A stretch of 64,000 bases of DNA from Hyphomicrobiaceae bacterium (GTDB taxonomy: Bacteria; Pseudomonadota; Alphaproteobacteria; Rhizobiales; Aestuariivirgaceae), in assembly GCA_900298995.1 (NCBI GenBank), contig OMIC01000001.1, positions 62,001-126,000 on the forward strand, read 5' to 3'. This document shows positions 53,786 to 63,493 of the stretch, piece by piece. The stretch's first letter is position 1, and each line of letters opens with the position of its first letter. Under the pieces are notes generated by a model that did not search any database, was not told where the DNA came from, and saw nothing but the letters and a program-made list of their open reading frames with translations. The translations under genes were made by a program, and so were the position numbers.

Positions 53786-56652
53786 CAGACCGTCTTGCCG
53801 AAGCGCGTCTGCCATTCGCGGACCGCCTCGGCGTCGCGCGGCGTGATATCCGGGAACTCCGGATCGCGACCGACCTCCGCAGTGATCTTCCAGGACCTGG
53901 CGCATCTGCGGCCTTCCGCGGGCTTTACGACAACGGCGACGCCTTTGACGCCCTCAAGACGGAAGGCTTCCGCCGGGCCTTCGCCGGAAATGAGCCGTGC
54001 GCCAGACGTTATGGCGATCTCGGCCAGATCTGCACCCTCAATGGCGGCCAGAAGGGCGGGGTTCGATACATGGACATCCGGGGCTGCCTCGAGCGCCGAG
54101 CCCATGGTTTTCTTCACCTGGCGCTCGATCTCCAGCGCACCGGTGACAACTGAACGCAATTCACGGATCTTGTCCCACTTGGCGGCCAAATCCGGCGCCG
54201 CCCACTCCTGCGGGCAGCGCGCCAGTTGCATGAGGTGCACTGAAGATCCCTCGCCAGGGAAGCGCGCCAGCCAGACCTCGTCCATGGTGAAGGCCAGAAC
54301 CGGCGCCCACCAGGTCACGAGACAATGGAACAACTGGTCCATCACCGTGCGGCAGGATCGGCGGCGAAGGCTGGACCAAGGGTCGCAGTAGAGCGAATCC
54401 TTGCGGATGTCGAAATAGAAGGCAGAGAGGTCGACCGTCATGAAATTGGTCAAGAGCGCAAAAAGGCGCTTGTAATCAAACAGCTCATAGGCCTGACGAA
54501 CCTGAGCTTCGAGCTCATAAAGACGATGGAGGATGTAACGCTCGAGCTCCGGCATTTCACCTACCGGCACGATCTCCCAGTCGTGCAGACCATCAACAGC
54601 GCCAAGAAGGTAGCGCATGGTGTTGCGGAGTTTGCGGTAAGCCTCGATGTTGGTCTTGAGAATTTCGGGACCAAGGCGCAGATCCTCGGCATAGTCCGAA
54701 GAGGCGACCCACAGACGCAGGATGTCCGCCCCAGACTGCTTGATCACCTCTTGCGGGGTCACGATGTTGCCGAGGGACTTTGACATCTTGCGTCCGTCCT
54801 CCGCAACCACGAAGCCATGGGTGAGGACCGCGTCATAGGGCGCCCGTCCACGCGTTCCGCACGCCTCGAGAAGTGAGGAGTGGAACCAGCCGCGGTGCTG
54901 ATCCGATCCTTCGAGATAGAGATCCGCCGGCCATTTGAGGTCGGGCCGTTGCTCGAGACAGAAGGCATGGGTGGATCCGGAGTCGAACCAGACGTCGAGA
55001 ATGTCGCGGACCTGCTCCCACTCGAGAACACTATGCCGCGTGCCAAGAAAACGCTGGGCAGCCCCTTCGGCAAACCAGGCATCCGCACCTTCTGCGGTGA
55101 AGGCTTCGATGATCCGGGCATTGACGTCCGGATCGTTGAGGATGGCACCCGTCTCCCGGTTCACGAACACGGCGATCGGAACGCCCCAGGCGCGCTGCCG
55201 CGAGATCACCCAGTCAGGGCGCTGCTCGATCATGGCGCGCAGCCGGTTTTGGCCCGCTGCGGGAAAGAACCGCGTCTCATCGATGGCCTTGAGCGCAATG
55301 TCGCGAAGGCCGTGGCTCGACATGGAAATGAACCACTGTGGCGTGTTGCGGAAGATGATCGGCTTCTTGGAGCGCCAGGAATGCGGGTACTGGTGCTTGA
55401 GCCGTCCGCGGGCGATCAGCGCGCCTGCATCCCTCAACGCGGCAATGACAGCCTCATTGGCATCGCCCTTCTCACCCTTGTCGGTGATCACGCGCTTGCC
55501 CGTGAAACCTGGTGCTTCCCGGGTATAAAAGCCGTCAGCATCGACCGTGAAGGGAATGGGGCCCGCCACCTTCTCCATCCAGATGACATAGTCATCAGCG
55601 CCATGTCCCGGAGCGGTATGAACGAAGCCCGTGCCGGTGTCGTCCGTCACATGATCTCCATCCAGAAGCGGCACCGGGAAATCATAGCCGAGATGAGCAA
55701 GCGGATGATTGCAGACCATGCCTGCAGGGTCGACATCGCCAAGCCGGTTGAAGGCGTCAACCTTTGCCGCCTTCATGACCTCCTCGGCCAGCCTGTCCGC
55801 GAGGATGTATCTGTCACCCCGACCCGCCCAGTTTCCATCTGGCGCAGCCGTGACCTCGTAGAGGCCATAGGAAATGCGGGACGAGAAGCTGATGGCGCGG
55901 TTGCCGGGAATGGTCCAAGGCGTGGTGGTCCAGATCACCACACTGCTGCCGGACAGAGCGGCCGACCCGTCGCGCACCGGGAACTTCACCCAGATCATGT
56001 CGGACTGGTAGTCCTGATACTCGACCTCTGCCTCGGCCAGCGCGGTCTTCTCCACCACCGACCACATCACCGGCTTCGAACCACGATAGAGCTGGCCGGA
56101 TTCAGCGAATTTCAGAAGTTCCCCGGCGATCAGCGCCTCGGCCCGGTAATCCATGGTGAGATAGGGATTGTCCCAGTCGCCGGTAACGCCCAGGCGCTTG
56201 AACTCCTCGCGCTGCACATCAATCCAGTGTTCCGCAAACGATCGGCACTCCCTGCGGAAATCGTTGATGGGCACTTCGTCCTTGTTCTTGCCCTTTTCGC
56301 GGTACTGCTCCTCGATCTTCCATTCGATGGGCAGGCCGTGGCAGTCCCAGCCTGGCACATAGTTGGAATCGAAGCCCTGCATCTGCCGCGAGCGGGTGAC
56401 GATGTCCTTCAGGATCTTGTTCAGCGCGTGGCCAATGTGGAGGTGGCCGTTGGCATAGGGCGGGCCGTCATGCAGCACATATCTGGGCCGGCCCGCACTC
56501 TGCATGCGAAGCTTGCCGTAGAGGTCCATATCTTCCCAGCGCTTCAGTAGCTCAGGCTCCTTCTGCGGCAGGCCGGCCTTCATGGCGAAGGAGGTCCTGG
56601 GCAGGAACACGGTGTCGCGGTAACGGTCGGTCTTGGGTGGCGTATCGGCCAT
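53785..56652 (-). CDS. ileS: Isoleucine--tRNA ligase
   Basis: Charges tRNA-Ile and edits misactivated valine. The 955-residue class I synthetase has HIGH at 72-75 ([11 protein letters not shown]), [11 protein letters not shown], the editing domain with [16 protein letters not shown] and [33 protein letters not shown] and KMSKSLGN. The C-terminal region keeps [14 protein letters not shown] but lacks the second Cys pair of the zinc finger found in E. coli IleS. Start 56652 ([11 protein letters not shown]) is the family N-terminus. It opens the operon with lspA, the lipoprotein gene, two M16 genes and mutL. Confidence 0.96.
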   Translation of the reverse strand: MADTPPKTDRYRDTVFLPRTSFAMKAGLPQKEPELLKRWEDMDLYGKLRMQSAGRPRYVLHDGPPYANGHLHIGHALNKILKDIVTRSRQMQGFDSNYVPGWDCHGLPIEWKIEEQYREKGKNKDEVPINDFRRECRSFAEHWIDVQREEFKRLGVTGDWDNPYLTMDYRAEALIAGELLKFAESGQLYRGSKPVMWSVVEKTALAEAEVEYQDYQSDMIWVKFPVRDGSAALSGSSVVIWTTTPWTIPGNRAISFSSRISYGLYEVTAAPDGNWAGRGDRYILADRLAEEVMKAAKVDAFNRLGDVDPAGMVCNHPLAHLGYDFPVPLLDGDHVTDDTGTGFVHTAPGHGADDYVIWMEKVAGPIPFTVDADGFYTREAPGFTGKRVITDKGEKGDANEAVIAALRDAGALIARGRLKHQYPHSWRSKKPIIFRNTPQWFISMSSHGLRDIALKAIDETRFFPAAGQNRLRAMIEQRPDWVISRQRAWGVPIAVFVNRETGAILNDPDVNARIIEAFTAEGADAWFAEGAAQRFLGTRHSVLEWEQVRDILDVWFDSGSTHAFCLEQRPDLKWPADLYLEGSDQHRGWFHSSLLEACGTRGRAPYDAVLTHGFVVAEDGRKMSKSLGNIVTPQEVIKQSGADILRLWVASSDYAEDLRLGPEILKTNIEAYRKLRNTMRYLLGAVDGLHDWEIVPVGEMPELERYILHRLYELEAQVRQAYELFDYKRLFALLTNFMTVDLSAFYFDIRKDSLYCDPWSSLRRRSCRTVMDQLFHCLVTWWAPVLAFTMDEVWLARFPGEGSSVHLMQLARCPQEWAAPDLAAKWDKIRELRSVVTGALEIERQVKKTMGSALEAAPDVHVSNPALLAAIEGADLAEIAITSGARLISGEGPAEAFRLEGVKGVAVVVKPAEGRRCARSWKITAEVGRDPEFPDITPRDAEAVREWQTRFGKTV

Positions 56653-56715
56653 GGGCAAGGCTATCCAAATCAAGCGTTTGGCGGGTTCTAGCAGGTTTTG
56701 GGCGGCAATAAAGTG

Positions 56716-57672
56716 CTAGCGGCGGCGGGCTTTGGAATCGGCCATGACGCAGAGCATCTCCCACATCAGGTTGGCCGCCGTCACCGCGGTTATGCCGGTG
56801 GGGTCAAAGCAGGGAGCCACTTCGCAGATGTCGCCGCCAACCAGATGCTTGCCCTGCAGGCTCCGCAGCATCACCTGCGCGTCCCGCGGGGTGATGCCGC
56901 CAATCTCGGGAACGCCTGTTCCCGGCGCCCAGGCGGGGTCGATGCCGTCGATGTCGATGGTGACATAGCTCGGGCCATCGCCCAGTACCTCGGCGATTCT
57001 GGCGATCACGGCCGCGCGGCCCATGCGCTCATAATCATCGAAGGTGATGCAGGTGAAGCCCTGGTCCTGGCCCCATTTGATGTCGTCTGGCGAGAAGCGC
57101 GAGCCGCGCAGCCCGACCTGGATGGTGCGCTTGGGGTCGATCAATCCCTCCTCCACGGCGCGGCGGAAGGTGGTGGCATGGTTGATCCGGGTTTCGGCAA
57201 GCGTATCGAGCGTATCCGCGTGGCTGTCGATCTGGAATACGCCCACCGGCCTTTCGCGGGCGATCGCCCTGAGGATCGGCAGCGGCACAGTGTGGTCGCC
57301 GCCGATCGTCAGAGGCAGGGCCCCGGCGGCATGGATGCGCTTGAAGAAGTCCTCGATCATCTGGATCGAGCGGGCAAGATCAATGGGGTTTACGGGCGCA
57401 TCGCCGACATCTGCCACATTGCAGATATCATAGGGGGCGATCCCCGACACGTTGTGCACGCGACGTATCAGCCGCGAGGCCTCGCGCACCGCCGCGGGGG
57501 CCTGCCGCGCTCCGGCCCGGTAGTTGACTCCAATATCGAAGGGAACGCCCGACAGTGCGATGTCGAGCTCGGGAGAAATGTCATGGCGCTGGGTGCGCAT
57601 GAAGGTGGCAATGCCGGCAAAACGGGGGGTGATGGCGGCATCAACGGGCTGGAAGCGCGGATCGTTCTTCAT
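56716..57672 (-). CDS. Ureohydrolase of the agmatinase family (second copy)
   Basis: A 318-residue binuclear-metal hydrolase with TIGGDHTVPLP, FQIDSHADTLD and TIDIDGIDPAWAPGTG, plus the C-terminal GGDICEVAPCFD. It differs from SpeB at 7118-8113 in length and in the loops around the metal site, so it may act on guanidinobutyrate, guanidinopropionate, guanidine or another guanidino compound; the family includes all of these. GGAAAGG precedes the ATG. It is divergent from a DUF1989 gene, with 34 bases between the starts, so one control region probably serves both. Confidence 0.85.
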   Translation of the reverse strand: MKNDPRFQPVDAAITPRFAGIATFMRTQRHDISPELDIALSGVPFDIGVNYRAGARQAPAAVREASRLIRRVHNVSGIAPYDICNVADVGDAPVNPIDLARSIQMIEDFFKRIHAAGALPLTIGGDHTVPLPILRAIARERPVGVFQIDSHADTLDTLAETRINHATTFRRAVEEGLIDPKRTIQVGLRGSRFSPDDIKWGQDQGFTCITFDDYERMGRAAVIARIAEVLGDGPSYVTIDIDGIDPAWAPGTGVPEIGGITPRDAQVMLRSLQGKHLVGGDICEVAPCFDPTGITAVTAANLMWEMLCVMADSKARRR

Positions 57673-57706
57673 TAAGGATACCTTTCCGGACGAGGGAGAG
57701 TAACGC

Positions 57707-58306
57707 TTGAGCAGCACACTACAGACCATTCCGGCCCGCCGGGGCAAGGCCGTTCGTCTGAACAAGGGCCAGTCGGTCAGGGTCATCAACACCCACGGCA
57801 ACCAGGTGGTGGATTTCTGGGCCTTCAATGCAGGCGACATGCGAGAATACATGGGCATGGAACACTGCCGGGCTTTCTGGACCAGGCTTTTCCCGGTCGA
57901 GGGCGACAAGATGATCACCAACCTTCGCCGCCCGATCCTGACCATGACAAGGGACGCCAGCCCCGGCCGCCACGACACCCTGATCGCGCCATGCGACAAC
58001 GAACGCTACGGGCTCCTGGGCTGCACCCATTATCACGACAATTGCCGTGACAACCTGCATGCCGGGCTGGTGGAACTCGGCCACTACATTCCCTACACGC
58101 CGGATTCGCTCAACCTGTTCATGAACATCCCGTGGCATGACGACGGCAGCCTCGAATGGGGCAATTGCCTGTGCAGGCCCGGAGACTATGTAGTGTTCCG
58201 CGCCGAGATGGATGCGATCGTGGCGTTTTCAGCCTGCCCGCAGGACATGCTGCCGATCAACAACGGCATCACCACGGAAGCCCATTTCGAGGTTCTGGAC
58301 CAGTAG
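57707..58306 (+). CDS. DUF1989 protein (urea carboxylase-associated family)
   Basis: A 199-residue protein of the family found beside urea carboxylase, some members of which (CgdA/CgdB) are carboxyguanidine deiminases. Visible blocks are VNTHG-type INTHGNQVVDFWAFN, EYMGMEHCRAFWTRLFP, LTMTRDASPGRHDTLIAPC, ERYGLLGCTHYHDNCRDNL, SLNLFMNIPW and SCPQDMLPINNG-like ACPQDMLPINNG, with several His and Cys residues suited to a metal site. The start is TTG at 57707, with GGGAG about 8 bases upstream. No urea carboxylase or second DUF1989 subunit is adjacent; the divergent neighbour is a ureohydrolase. Confidence 0.85.
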   Translation: MSSTLQTIPARRGKAVRLNKGQSVRVINTHGNQVVDFWAFNAGDMREYMGMEHCRAFWTRLFPVEGDKMITNLRRPILTMTRDASPGRHDTLIAPCDNERYGLLGCTHYHDNCRDNLHAGLVELGHYIPYTPDSLNLFMNIPWHDDGSLEWGNCLCRPGDYVVFRAEMDAIVAFSACPQDMLPINNGITTEAHFEVLDQ

Positions 58307-58315
58307 GAGCCGGTC

Positions 58316-59677
58316 TCAGCCAGTCCATTTCTCGCGAAGCGTCACGAGTTCCTCCGCCGCCGTGGGATGAACCGCGAGCGTTGCGTCAAAGTCGGACTTC
58401 TTTGCCCCCATGCGGACGGCAATCCCCAGAAGTTGCGCCATCTCGCCTGCATCCGGCCCACAGATGTGGCAGCCGAGCACCCGGTCTGTCTCACCGTCGA
58501 CCACAAGCTTCATCAGCGTCCGCTCATCCCTGCCAGAAAGGGTATGATTCATGGGACGGAAGCTGGTTTTGTAGATGTCAACTCTACCGAACCCCTGCCG
58601 CGCCTCGACCTCGGTCAGGCCTACGGTACCAATCTCCGGCTGGGAGAACACCGCCGTCGGCACAAGGGAATGATCAACCGCCACGGGCTTGCCGCCGAAG
58701 ACCGTATCCGCGAAGGCATGCCCCTCCCGGATTGCAACCGGCGTGAGATTGACGCGATTGGTGACATCGCCCACCGCATAGATGGACGGAACACTGGACC
58801 GGGAAAAGGCATCGACCTTGACCGCCATGTGCGGGGTGAGTTCAACCCCGGCCTTCTCGAGCCCGAGAGATGCGACATTGGGTATGCGGCCAGTTGCGAA
58901 CATGACCTGCCCCGCTCCAAACTGGCTGCCATTGTCGAGGGTGAGACGGACGCCGTCGCCTGATCGCTCGAGCCGCACAACATCCGAGCGGGTCCTGATC
59001 TCAACGCCCTTCTTGGCCATTTCGGCGGCAAGATGGTTTCGGATATCGTCATCGAACCCGCGCAGGATCTGGTCGCCGCGGTAGACCAGCACGGTTTCGA
59101 CGCCGAGGCCCGAAAAGATGCCGGCGAACTCAACAGCGATGTAGCCGCCGCCAACGATAACGATGCGGGCCGGGAGACGTTCCAGATCAAAGGCCTCATT
59201 CGAGGTGATCGCAAGCTCGTTGCCGGGTAGATGTCGGGGAACGAAGGGCGTGGCTCCCGTGGCAACCAGAATATGGCGCGCGGTTATGCGTCGTCCCGAG
59301 GCCAGATGAACCTCATGCGGACCCGCCAGGGTGGCGCGTTCCAGGATCAGTTCGGCTCCGGCCGCCTCAAGATTACGGATATAAGCCTTGTTGAGCCGGT
59401 CGATTTCACGGTCCTTGTTCGCGACCAGTGTTGCCCAGTCGAAGGCGACCCGTTCGGAGGTCCAGCCGAAACCCACGGCGTCCTCGAAGGCCTCGGCGAA
59501 GTGCGATGCATGGACGAAGAGTTTTTTCGGAACACAGCCACGAATGACGCAGGTGCCTCCGACGCGATATTCCTCTGCAACGGCCACCTTCGCGCCATAA
59601 CGCGCCGCAATGCGTCCGGCACGGACACCGCCCGCTCCGGCGCCAATCACAAAGAGATCGTAGTCGAAGCCGCTCAT
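58316..59677 (-). CDS. gor: Glutathione-disulfide reductase
   Basis: Reduces oxidised glutathione with NADPH. The 453-residue flavoprotein has [17 protein letters not shown] (FAD), the redox pair C43 and C48 in GGTCVIRGCVPKK, a second Rossmann motif IVIVGGGYIAVEFAGIF, YAVGDVTNRVNLTPVA and the active-site His in AVHPTAAEELV. The GYIAVEFA and VYRGDQILRGFD blocks point to glutathione rather than mycothiol or trypanothione reductases. Its ATG overlaps the rpiA stop by 4 bases. Glutathione is also relevant to the GST and Atm1-type exporter in this window. Confidence 0.93.
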   Translation of the reverse strand: MSGFDYDLFVIGAGAGGVRAGRIAARYGAKVAVAEEYRVGGTCVIRGCVPKKLFVHASHFAEAFEDAVGFGWTSERVAFDWATLVANKDREIDRLNKAYIRNLEAAGAELILERATLAGPHEVHLASGRRITARHILVATGATPFVPRHLPGNELAITSNEAFDLERLPARIVIVGGGYIAVEFAGIFSGLGVETVLVYRGDQILRGFDDDIRNHLAAEMAKKGVEIRTRSDVVRLERSGDGVRLTLDNGSQFGAGQVMFATGRIPNVASLGLEKAGVELTPHMAVKVDAFSRSSVPSIYAVGDVTNRVNLTPVAIREGHAFADTVFGGKPVAVDHSLVPTAVFSQPEIGTVGLTEVEARQGFGRVDIYKTSFRPMNHTLSGRDERTLMKLVVDGETDRVLGCHICGPDAGEMAQLLGIAVRMGAKKSDFDATLAVHPTAAEELVTLREKWTG

Positions 59678-60369
59678 GCCTTGCGGAAAGTCTTCACACC
59701 GTCGTCTGTGCCCATCAGCACGATGCCGCAGATGTCGATGAACAGGCCGTGATCGACGACGCCGGGAATGGAGCCAAGAAGATGGTCAAGCCGCCGGGCG
59801 TCGGGAATGGCGCCGATCGCCACGTCGATGATGGCATTGCCGCTGTCCGTGACAAAGGGCTTGCCCTGCTTCTGGCGAAGCACCAGCTTGCCCTTGAGGT
59901 TGCAGATGCGGAGCGCTCGCTCGATCTTCCAGGCAGTGGCATTGATCCCGAAGGGCACCACCTCGACAGGCAGCGGGAAACGGCCCAGCGTGGCGACCTT
60001 CTTCGACTGATCGGCAATGACCACCATGTAGCGTGATGACGATGCGACGATCTTCTCGACCAGCAGTGCTCCGCCACCACCCTTGATAAGCTGGAAGCTG
60101 GCATCGAACTCGTCTGTGCCGTCAACGGTCACATCGAGATGCGGATGCTTCTCGAGGGTCGTCATCTTCAGGCCAAGATCGCTGGCAAGCTTGAACGTCG
60201 CCCGGGAACTGGCCACACATTCGACGTCGAGACCACCCTTGGCGCGAGCAGCCAGCTCGCGGATGAAATGATTGGCGGTGGTGCCCGTCCCGAGCCCCAC
60301 TTTCATACCAGACTTCACATAGTCAAAGGCGGCAAGCGCCGCGGCCTTTTTCTGATCTTCTGTCGTCAC
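59674..60369 (-). CDS. rpiA: Ribose-5-phosphate isomerase A
   Basis: Interconverts ribose 5-phosphate and ribulose 5-phosphate. The 231-residue protein has VGLGTGTTANHFIREL, TLEKHPHLDVTVDGTDEFD, LIKGGGGALLVEKIVA and PLPVEVVPFG, the RpiA signatures holding the catalytic Asp, Lys and Glu. The start is GTG at 60369, overlapping the gabD stop (GTGA), and its own stop overlaps gor. This places an NADPH-linked sugar pathway enzyme beside the NADPH-using reductase. Confidence 0.94.
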   Translation of the reverse strand: MTTEDQKKAAALAAFDYVKSGMKVGLGTGTTANHFIRELAARAKGGLDVECVASSRATFKLASDLGLKMTTLEKHPHLDVTVDGTDEFDASFQLIKGGGGALLVEKIVASSSRYMVVIADQSKKVATLGRFPLPVEVVPFGINATAWKIERALRICNLKGKLVLRQKQGKPFVTDSGNAIIDVAIGAIPDARRLDHLLGSIPGVVDHGLFIDICGIVLMGTDDGVKTFRKA

Positions 60370-61841
60370 GTGTTGAGCCCACCCATCAGCATGTATTTCA
60401 TTTCCAGATATTCCTCGACCCCGTGGTGCGATCCTTCGCGCCCCAGTCCGGATTCCTTGACACCTCCGAAAGGCGCTTCGGCTGTGGAGATGATACCCTC
60501 ATTGATGCCCACCATGCCATATTCCAGACCCTCGGCCACACGCCAGACACGGCCAATGTCACGGGAATAGAAATAGCAGGCGAGGCCAAATTCGGTGTTG
60601 TTGGCCATGGCAATCGCCTCTGCCTCGGTCTTGAACCGGAAAAGCGGCGCGACAGGCCCGAATGTTTCTTCGCGGGCCACGGCCATGTCTGCCGTTACGT
60701 CACGCAAAAGCGTGGGCTCGAAGAAATTTCCGCCCAGCGACTTGCCGCCAATCACCAACTTGGCGCCCTTCTTCACTGCATCCTCGATGTGTTCCTGAAC
60801 CTTGGCGATGGCGGCCTTGTTGATGAGCGGGCCGGTTGTGATGCCCTGCTCGGTACCATCGCCCACTTTCAGCTTCTTGACAGCGTCCGCAAGCTTGGCG
60901 GCGAAAGCATCATAGACACCGTCCTGAACCAGTATGCGATTGGCGCAGACGCAGGTCTGCCCGGCATTGCGGTACTTCGACATCATGGCGCCCTGTACTG
61001 CCGCATCGAGATCGGCGTCGTCAAACACGATGAAGGGCGCATTGCCGCCCAGTTCAAGCCCTACCTTCTTGATGGTCGGCGCGCATTGCGCCATGAGAAC
61101 CCTGCCGACTTCCGTCGAGCCCGTGAAGGTCAGCGCACGGACGATGGGATTGGAGGTCATTTCCGCGCCGATCTCACGCGACACGCCAGTGATGATCGAG
61201 AACACGCCTGCGGGGATTCCGGCACGTTCGGCGAGCTCGGCCAGCGCAAGGGCAGAGAAGGGCGTCTCGTTCGCCGGCTTGCAAACGAAGGCGCACCCCT
61301 CCGCCAGAGCCGGCCCCGCCTTGCGGGTGATCATGGCATTGGGGAAGTTCCACGGGGTGATGGCAGCGACTACGCCGACCGGCTGCTTGATGACCACCAT
61401 GCGTGCAGCAGGCCACGGCGAGGGAATGGTCTCGCCATAGATTCGCTTTCCTTCCTCGGCGAAGAATTCGATGAAGGACGCACCATAGGCGACTTCACCA
61501 CGCGACTCGGCGAGCGGCTTGCCCTGCTCTGCGGTCATGATCTGTGCCAGATCCTCCTGGTTCTCCAGCATGAGATTGAACCACTTTCGCAGGATCGCGG
61601 CGCGTTCCTTGGCCGTCTTCCTCGCCCAGTCCTTCTGGGCGCGCTGGGCAGCCTCGATGGCCTGGCGGGTTTCGGCAGCCCCCAGCCTCGGCACGGAGCC
61701 GATGACGCTTTCGTCAACCGGGTTGGTGACGTCGATGGTGGAAGACCCCGCAACCCATTTGCCGTCGATGTAACATTTCTCCTTGAGGAGGGACGTGTCC
61801 TTCAGTATGCCGCGCAAAGCCTGGGTCTTGCGGATATCCAT
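60366..61841 (-). CDS. gabD: Succinate-semialdehyde dehydrogenase
   Basis: Oxidises succinate semialdehyde to succinate with NAD(P)+, the last step of GABA and putrescine breakdown. The 491-residue aldehyde dehydrogenase has PVGVVAAITPWNFPNAMI, FTGSTEVGRVLM, the catalytic Glu in LELGGNAPFIVF and Cys in NAGQTCVCANR, with KESGLGREGSHHGVEEYLE at the C-terminus as in GabD. AGGAG lies 7 bases before the ATG at 61841; the frame is open well upstream but without family similarity. Glutarate semialdehyde is a possible alternative substrate. It heads a three-gene run with rpiA and gor. Confidence 0.92.
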   Translation of the reverse strand: MDIRKTQALRGILKDTSLLKEKCYIDGKWVAGSSTIDVTNPVDESVIGSVPRLGAAETRQAIEAAQRAQKDWARKTAKERAAILRKWFNLMLENQEDLAQIMTAEQGKPLAESRGEVAYGASFIEFFAEEGKRIYGETIPSPWPAARMVVIKQPVGVVAAITPWNFPNAMITRKAGPALAEGCAFVCKPANETPFSALALAELAERAGIPAGVFSIITGVSREIGAEMTSNPIVRALTFTGSTEVGRVLMAQCAPTIKKVGLELGGNAPFIVFDDADLDAAVQGAMMSKYRNAGQTCVCANRILVQDGVYDAFAAKLADAVKKLKVGDGTEQGITTGPLINKAAIAKVQEHIEDAVKKGAKLVIGGKSLGGNFFEPTLLRDVTADMAVAREETFGPVAPLFRFKTEAEAIAMANNTEFGLACYFYSRDIGRVWRVAEGLEYGMVGINEGIISTAEAPFGGVKESGLGREGSHHGVEEYLEMKYMLMGGLNT

Positions 61842-61925
61842 GCCGAGATCTCCTGTCATTCGGGTGGCGGCCTCATAGCATGGAGCTGCGGATTCCACCA
61901 ACCTGCCAGATTTGAGGAGGTTCCT

Positions 61926-62603
61926 TTGCCAGATCGCGCCGTGATTTTCGATCTTGACGGCACCCTCGTCGATACTGCCCCAGACCTGATGCGGGCCACC
62001 AATCATGTTCTCGAGGCCCGGGGCCGCCGTCCGATCACCATGGACGAAGTCCGGGTCTTCGTCGGACATGGCGCACGGTCTCTGCTCACCCGTGGGCTGG
62101 CGGCAACCGGTGGACTTCCGGACAATTACGATGTCGAGCCCGACTATGAGCGCTTCGTTGCGTATTATTCCCGTAACATCGCCGATGACAGCGTGGCCTT
62201 TCCCGGTCTCGTTCCGCTGCTCGAGCGGCTGCGGCGGGGGGGGGTCGGGCTCGGGGTCTGCACCAACAAACTCGAAGGGCTGTCCAATCAATTGCTCGAG
62301 GCTCTCGATCTTGCAAAGTTCTTCGGGTCAGTGGTAGGCCCGGACACGCTGGGCGTTGCCAAGCCGGACCCACGTCCCTTTCGGGAAGCGCTCACCAGGC
62401 TCGGACCGACCCGGTCCCGGGCGGTGATGGTGGGCGACAGCGAAACGGACATCCTGACAGCCCGGAATGCCGGCGTGCCGGTGATCGGCGTGCCTTTCGG
62501 CTATACCCCCCGCCCGGTGAGAGAATTTGGGCCAGACCGGATGATCAACCATTTTGATGAGGCATATGAGGCCATCGTGAGCCTGCTCCCGCCCCGTCCT
62601 TGA
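61926..62603 (+). CDS. gph: Phosphoglycolate phosphatase (HAD superfamily)
   Basis: Removes phosphate from 2-phosphoglycolate. The 225-residue HAD hydrolase has the nucleophile motif VIFDLDGTLVDTAPDLM, a small helical cap, motif II VCTNK, and motifs III/IV GVAKPDPRPF and MVGDSETDILTARNAG. The start is TTG at 61926 with GAGGAGG 5 bases upstream; no ATG with a comparable ribosome-binding site is near. It is divergent from gabD (84 bases). The stop codon lies inside the -35 box of the tRNA-Val promoter. Confidence 0.9.
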   Translation: MPDRAVIFDLDGTLVDTAPDLMRATNHVLEARGRRPITMDEVRVFVGHGARSLLTRGLAATGGLPDNYDVEPDYERFVAYYSRNIADDSVAFPGLVPLLERLRRGGVGLGVCTNKLEGLSNQLLEALDLAKFFGSVVGPDTLGVAKPDPRPFREALTRLGPTRSRAVMVGDSETDILTARNAGVPVIGVPFGYTPRPVREFGPDRMINHFDEAYEAIVSLLPPRP

Positions 62604-62629
62604 CTTCTCAGGGCCCTTCCGCCTATACG
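62600..62629 (+). promoter_or_regulatory. Promoter of tRNA-Val
   Basis: TTGACT (62600-62605), 18-base spacer, TATACG (62624-62629), 17 bases before the mature tRNA. The -35 box includes the gph stop codon. Confidence 0.6.
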
Positions 62630-62646
62630 CCGCTGACCCTTGAAAC

Positions 62647-62722
62647 GGGCGATTAGCTCAGTTGGTAGAGCACTGTGTTCACATCGCAGGGGTCACTGGT
62701 TCGAGTCCAGTATCGCCCACCA
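62647..62722 (+). tRNA. tRNA-Val (anticodon CAC)
   Basis: Complete 76-base cloverleaf. The acceptor arms GGGCGAT and ATCGCCC pair fully; the D-arm has GCTC/(G)AGC; the anticodon arm CTGTG/CGCAG (one T·G pair) encloses loop TTCACAT with anticodon CAC, reading GUG; the T-arm ACTGG/CCAGT encloses TTCGAGT. The discriminator is A and the 3' CCA is encoded. It reads the valine codon GUG, frequent in a GC-rich genome. Confidence 0.97.
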
Positions 62723-62756
62723 TTTCTCACGCTGAAACACGCCAGCCCTGAGAAGA

Positions 62757-62780
62757 AAGCGGCCCCCGAGGGGGCCGCTT
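62757..62780. terminator. Bidirectional terminator between tRNA-Val and the HdeD-family gene
   Basis: AAGCGGCCCCC and GGGGGCCGCTT form an 11-bp stem with a 2-base gap (in practice a CGAG tetraloop). On the plus strand it is followed by TTGCG-type sequence, on the minus strand by TTTCTTCTC. It serves both converging transcripts, better on the minus strand. Confidence 0.75.
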
Positions 62781-62800
62781 TGCGTCTTGAGTGTCAGTCT

Positions 62801-63379
62801 TCAGTGCGCGTGGGAGCGCAGGCGGAAGGCCAGAACGCAGAGAATGATGCCTGCAATGATGGCGTAGGCGCCAATCACCCAGATGATGGCCAGGGCACCC
62901 TCCCCCGGCTGCGACCAGACGAACAGGCCGAACAGCACGGAAATCACGCCGTGCAGGATCAGGAGCCACTCATTGTCGATTTCCTTGCGCAGACGGATGG
63001 CGCCGACGATCTCGAAAATGCCGGACACGATCGCCCAGGCAGCGATCAGCATGAGCAGGGCAAGCGCCGTGAGACCGGGCCAGGCAAAAGCCACAAGGCC
63101 CGCCAGAACACCCACGATGCCGACAACCGCGAGCCACCAACGGTGGGAAGCTGCGTTGCCAGACACGGCGGCGAAGATGGCGAACAGACCATCGACCAGG
63201 GCATAGGCACCATAAAGAATCATGAGGCTCAGAATGGTGATGCCGGGCCAGGCAATCGCCAGCACGCCGAACAGGATGCTGACGAGGCCGCGCAGCAGAA
63301 GCATCCACCAGTTCTTGGCGAGGCTGTGCAGGATCAGGGCACCCGGCCCCAAACTGCCAGCACGTGTCGAATTGTTCAT
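62801..63379 (-). CDS. HdeD family acid-resistance/DUF308 membrane protein
   Basis: A 192-residue inner-membrane protein with six hydrophobic helices in three repeated pairs: LLLRGLVSILFGVLAIAWPG, ILYGAYALVDGLFAIFAA, VGIVGVLAGLVAFAWPGLTA, MLIAAWAIVSGIFEIVGAIRL, LHGVISVLFGLFVWSQPG and IWVIGAYAIIAGIILCVLAF. The repeating 'G-x-x-x-L-F-G-x-x-A-x-x-W-P-G' element is the DUF308/HdeD mark. The family is linked to acid stress in E. coli; its role here is unknown. It has a near-consensus promoter and Shine-Dalgarno (AAAGGAGGG), so it is likely well expressed. Confidence 0.9.
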   Translation of the reverse strand: MNNSTRAGSLGPGALILHSLAKNWWMLLLRGLVSILFGVLAIAWPGITILSLMILYGAYALVDGLFAIFAAVSGNAASHRWWLAVVGIVGVLAGLVAFAWPGLTALALLMLIAAWAIVSGIFEIVGAIRLRKEIDNEWLLILHGVISVLFGLFVWSQPGEGALAIIWVIGAYAIIAGIILCVLAFRLRSHAH

Positions 63380-63413
63380 GTTTTCCCTCCTTTGTGAGAA
63401 TCCCCTCAGATTG

Positions 63414-63442
63414 ATTATAATTCATTTTGGCAAAAATTCCAA
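63414..63442 (-). promoter_or_regulatory. Strong sigma-70 promoter of the HdeD-family gene
   Basis: On the minus strand TTGGAA (63437-63442), a 17-base spacer and a perfect TATAAT (63414-63419). Transcription would begin near 63407, leaving a leader of under 30 bases with AAAGGAGGG before the ATG. Confidence 0.8.
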
Positions 63443-63493
63443 GCGCTTAGCCCCCGCCAACGGTCGCAACAAGTCGATTGCAGCGCGGCCAAG

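Noticed and set aside
54880-56550. 556-codon frame antisense to ileS
   Set aside because: No domain or start signal; ileS is unambiguous on the other strand.
60423-61925. Upstream continuation of the gph frame across gabD
   Set aside because: It is antisense to gabD; the HAD protein begins at the TTG with GAGGAGG at 61926.
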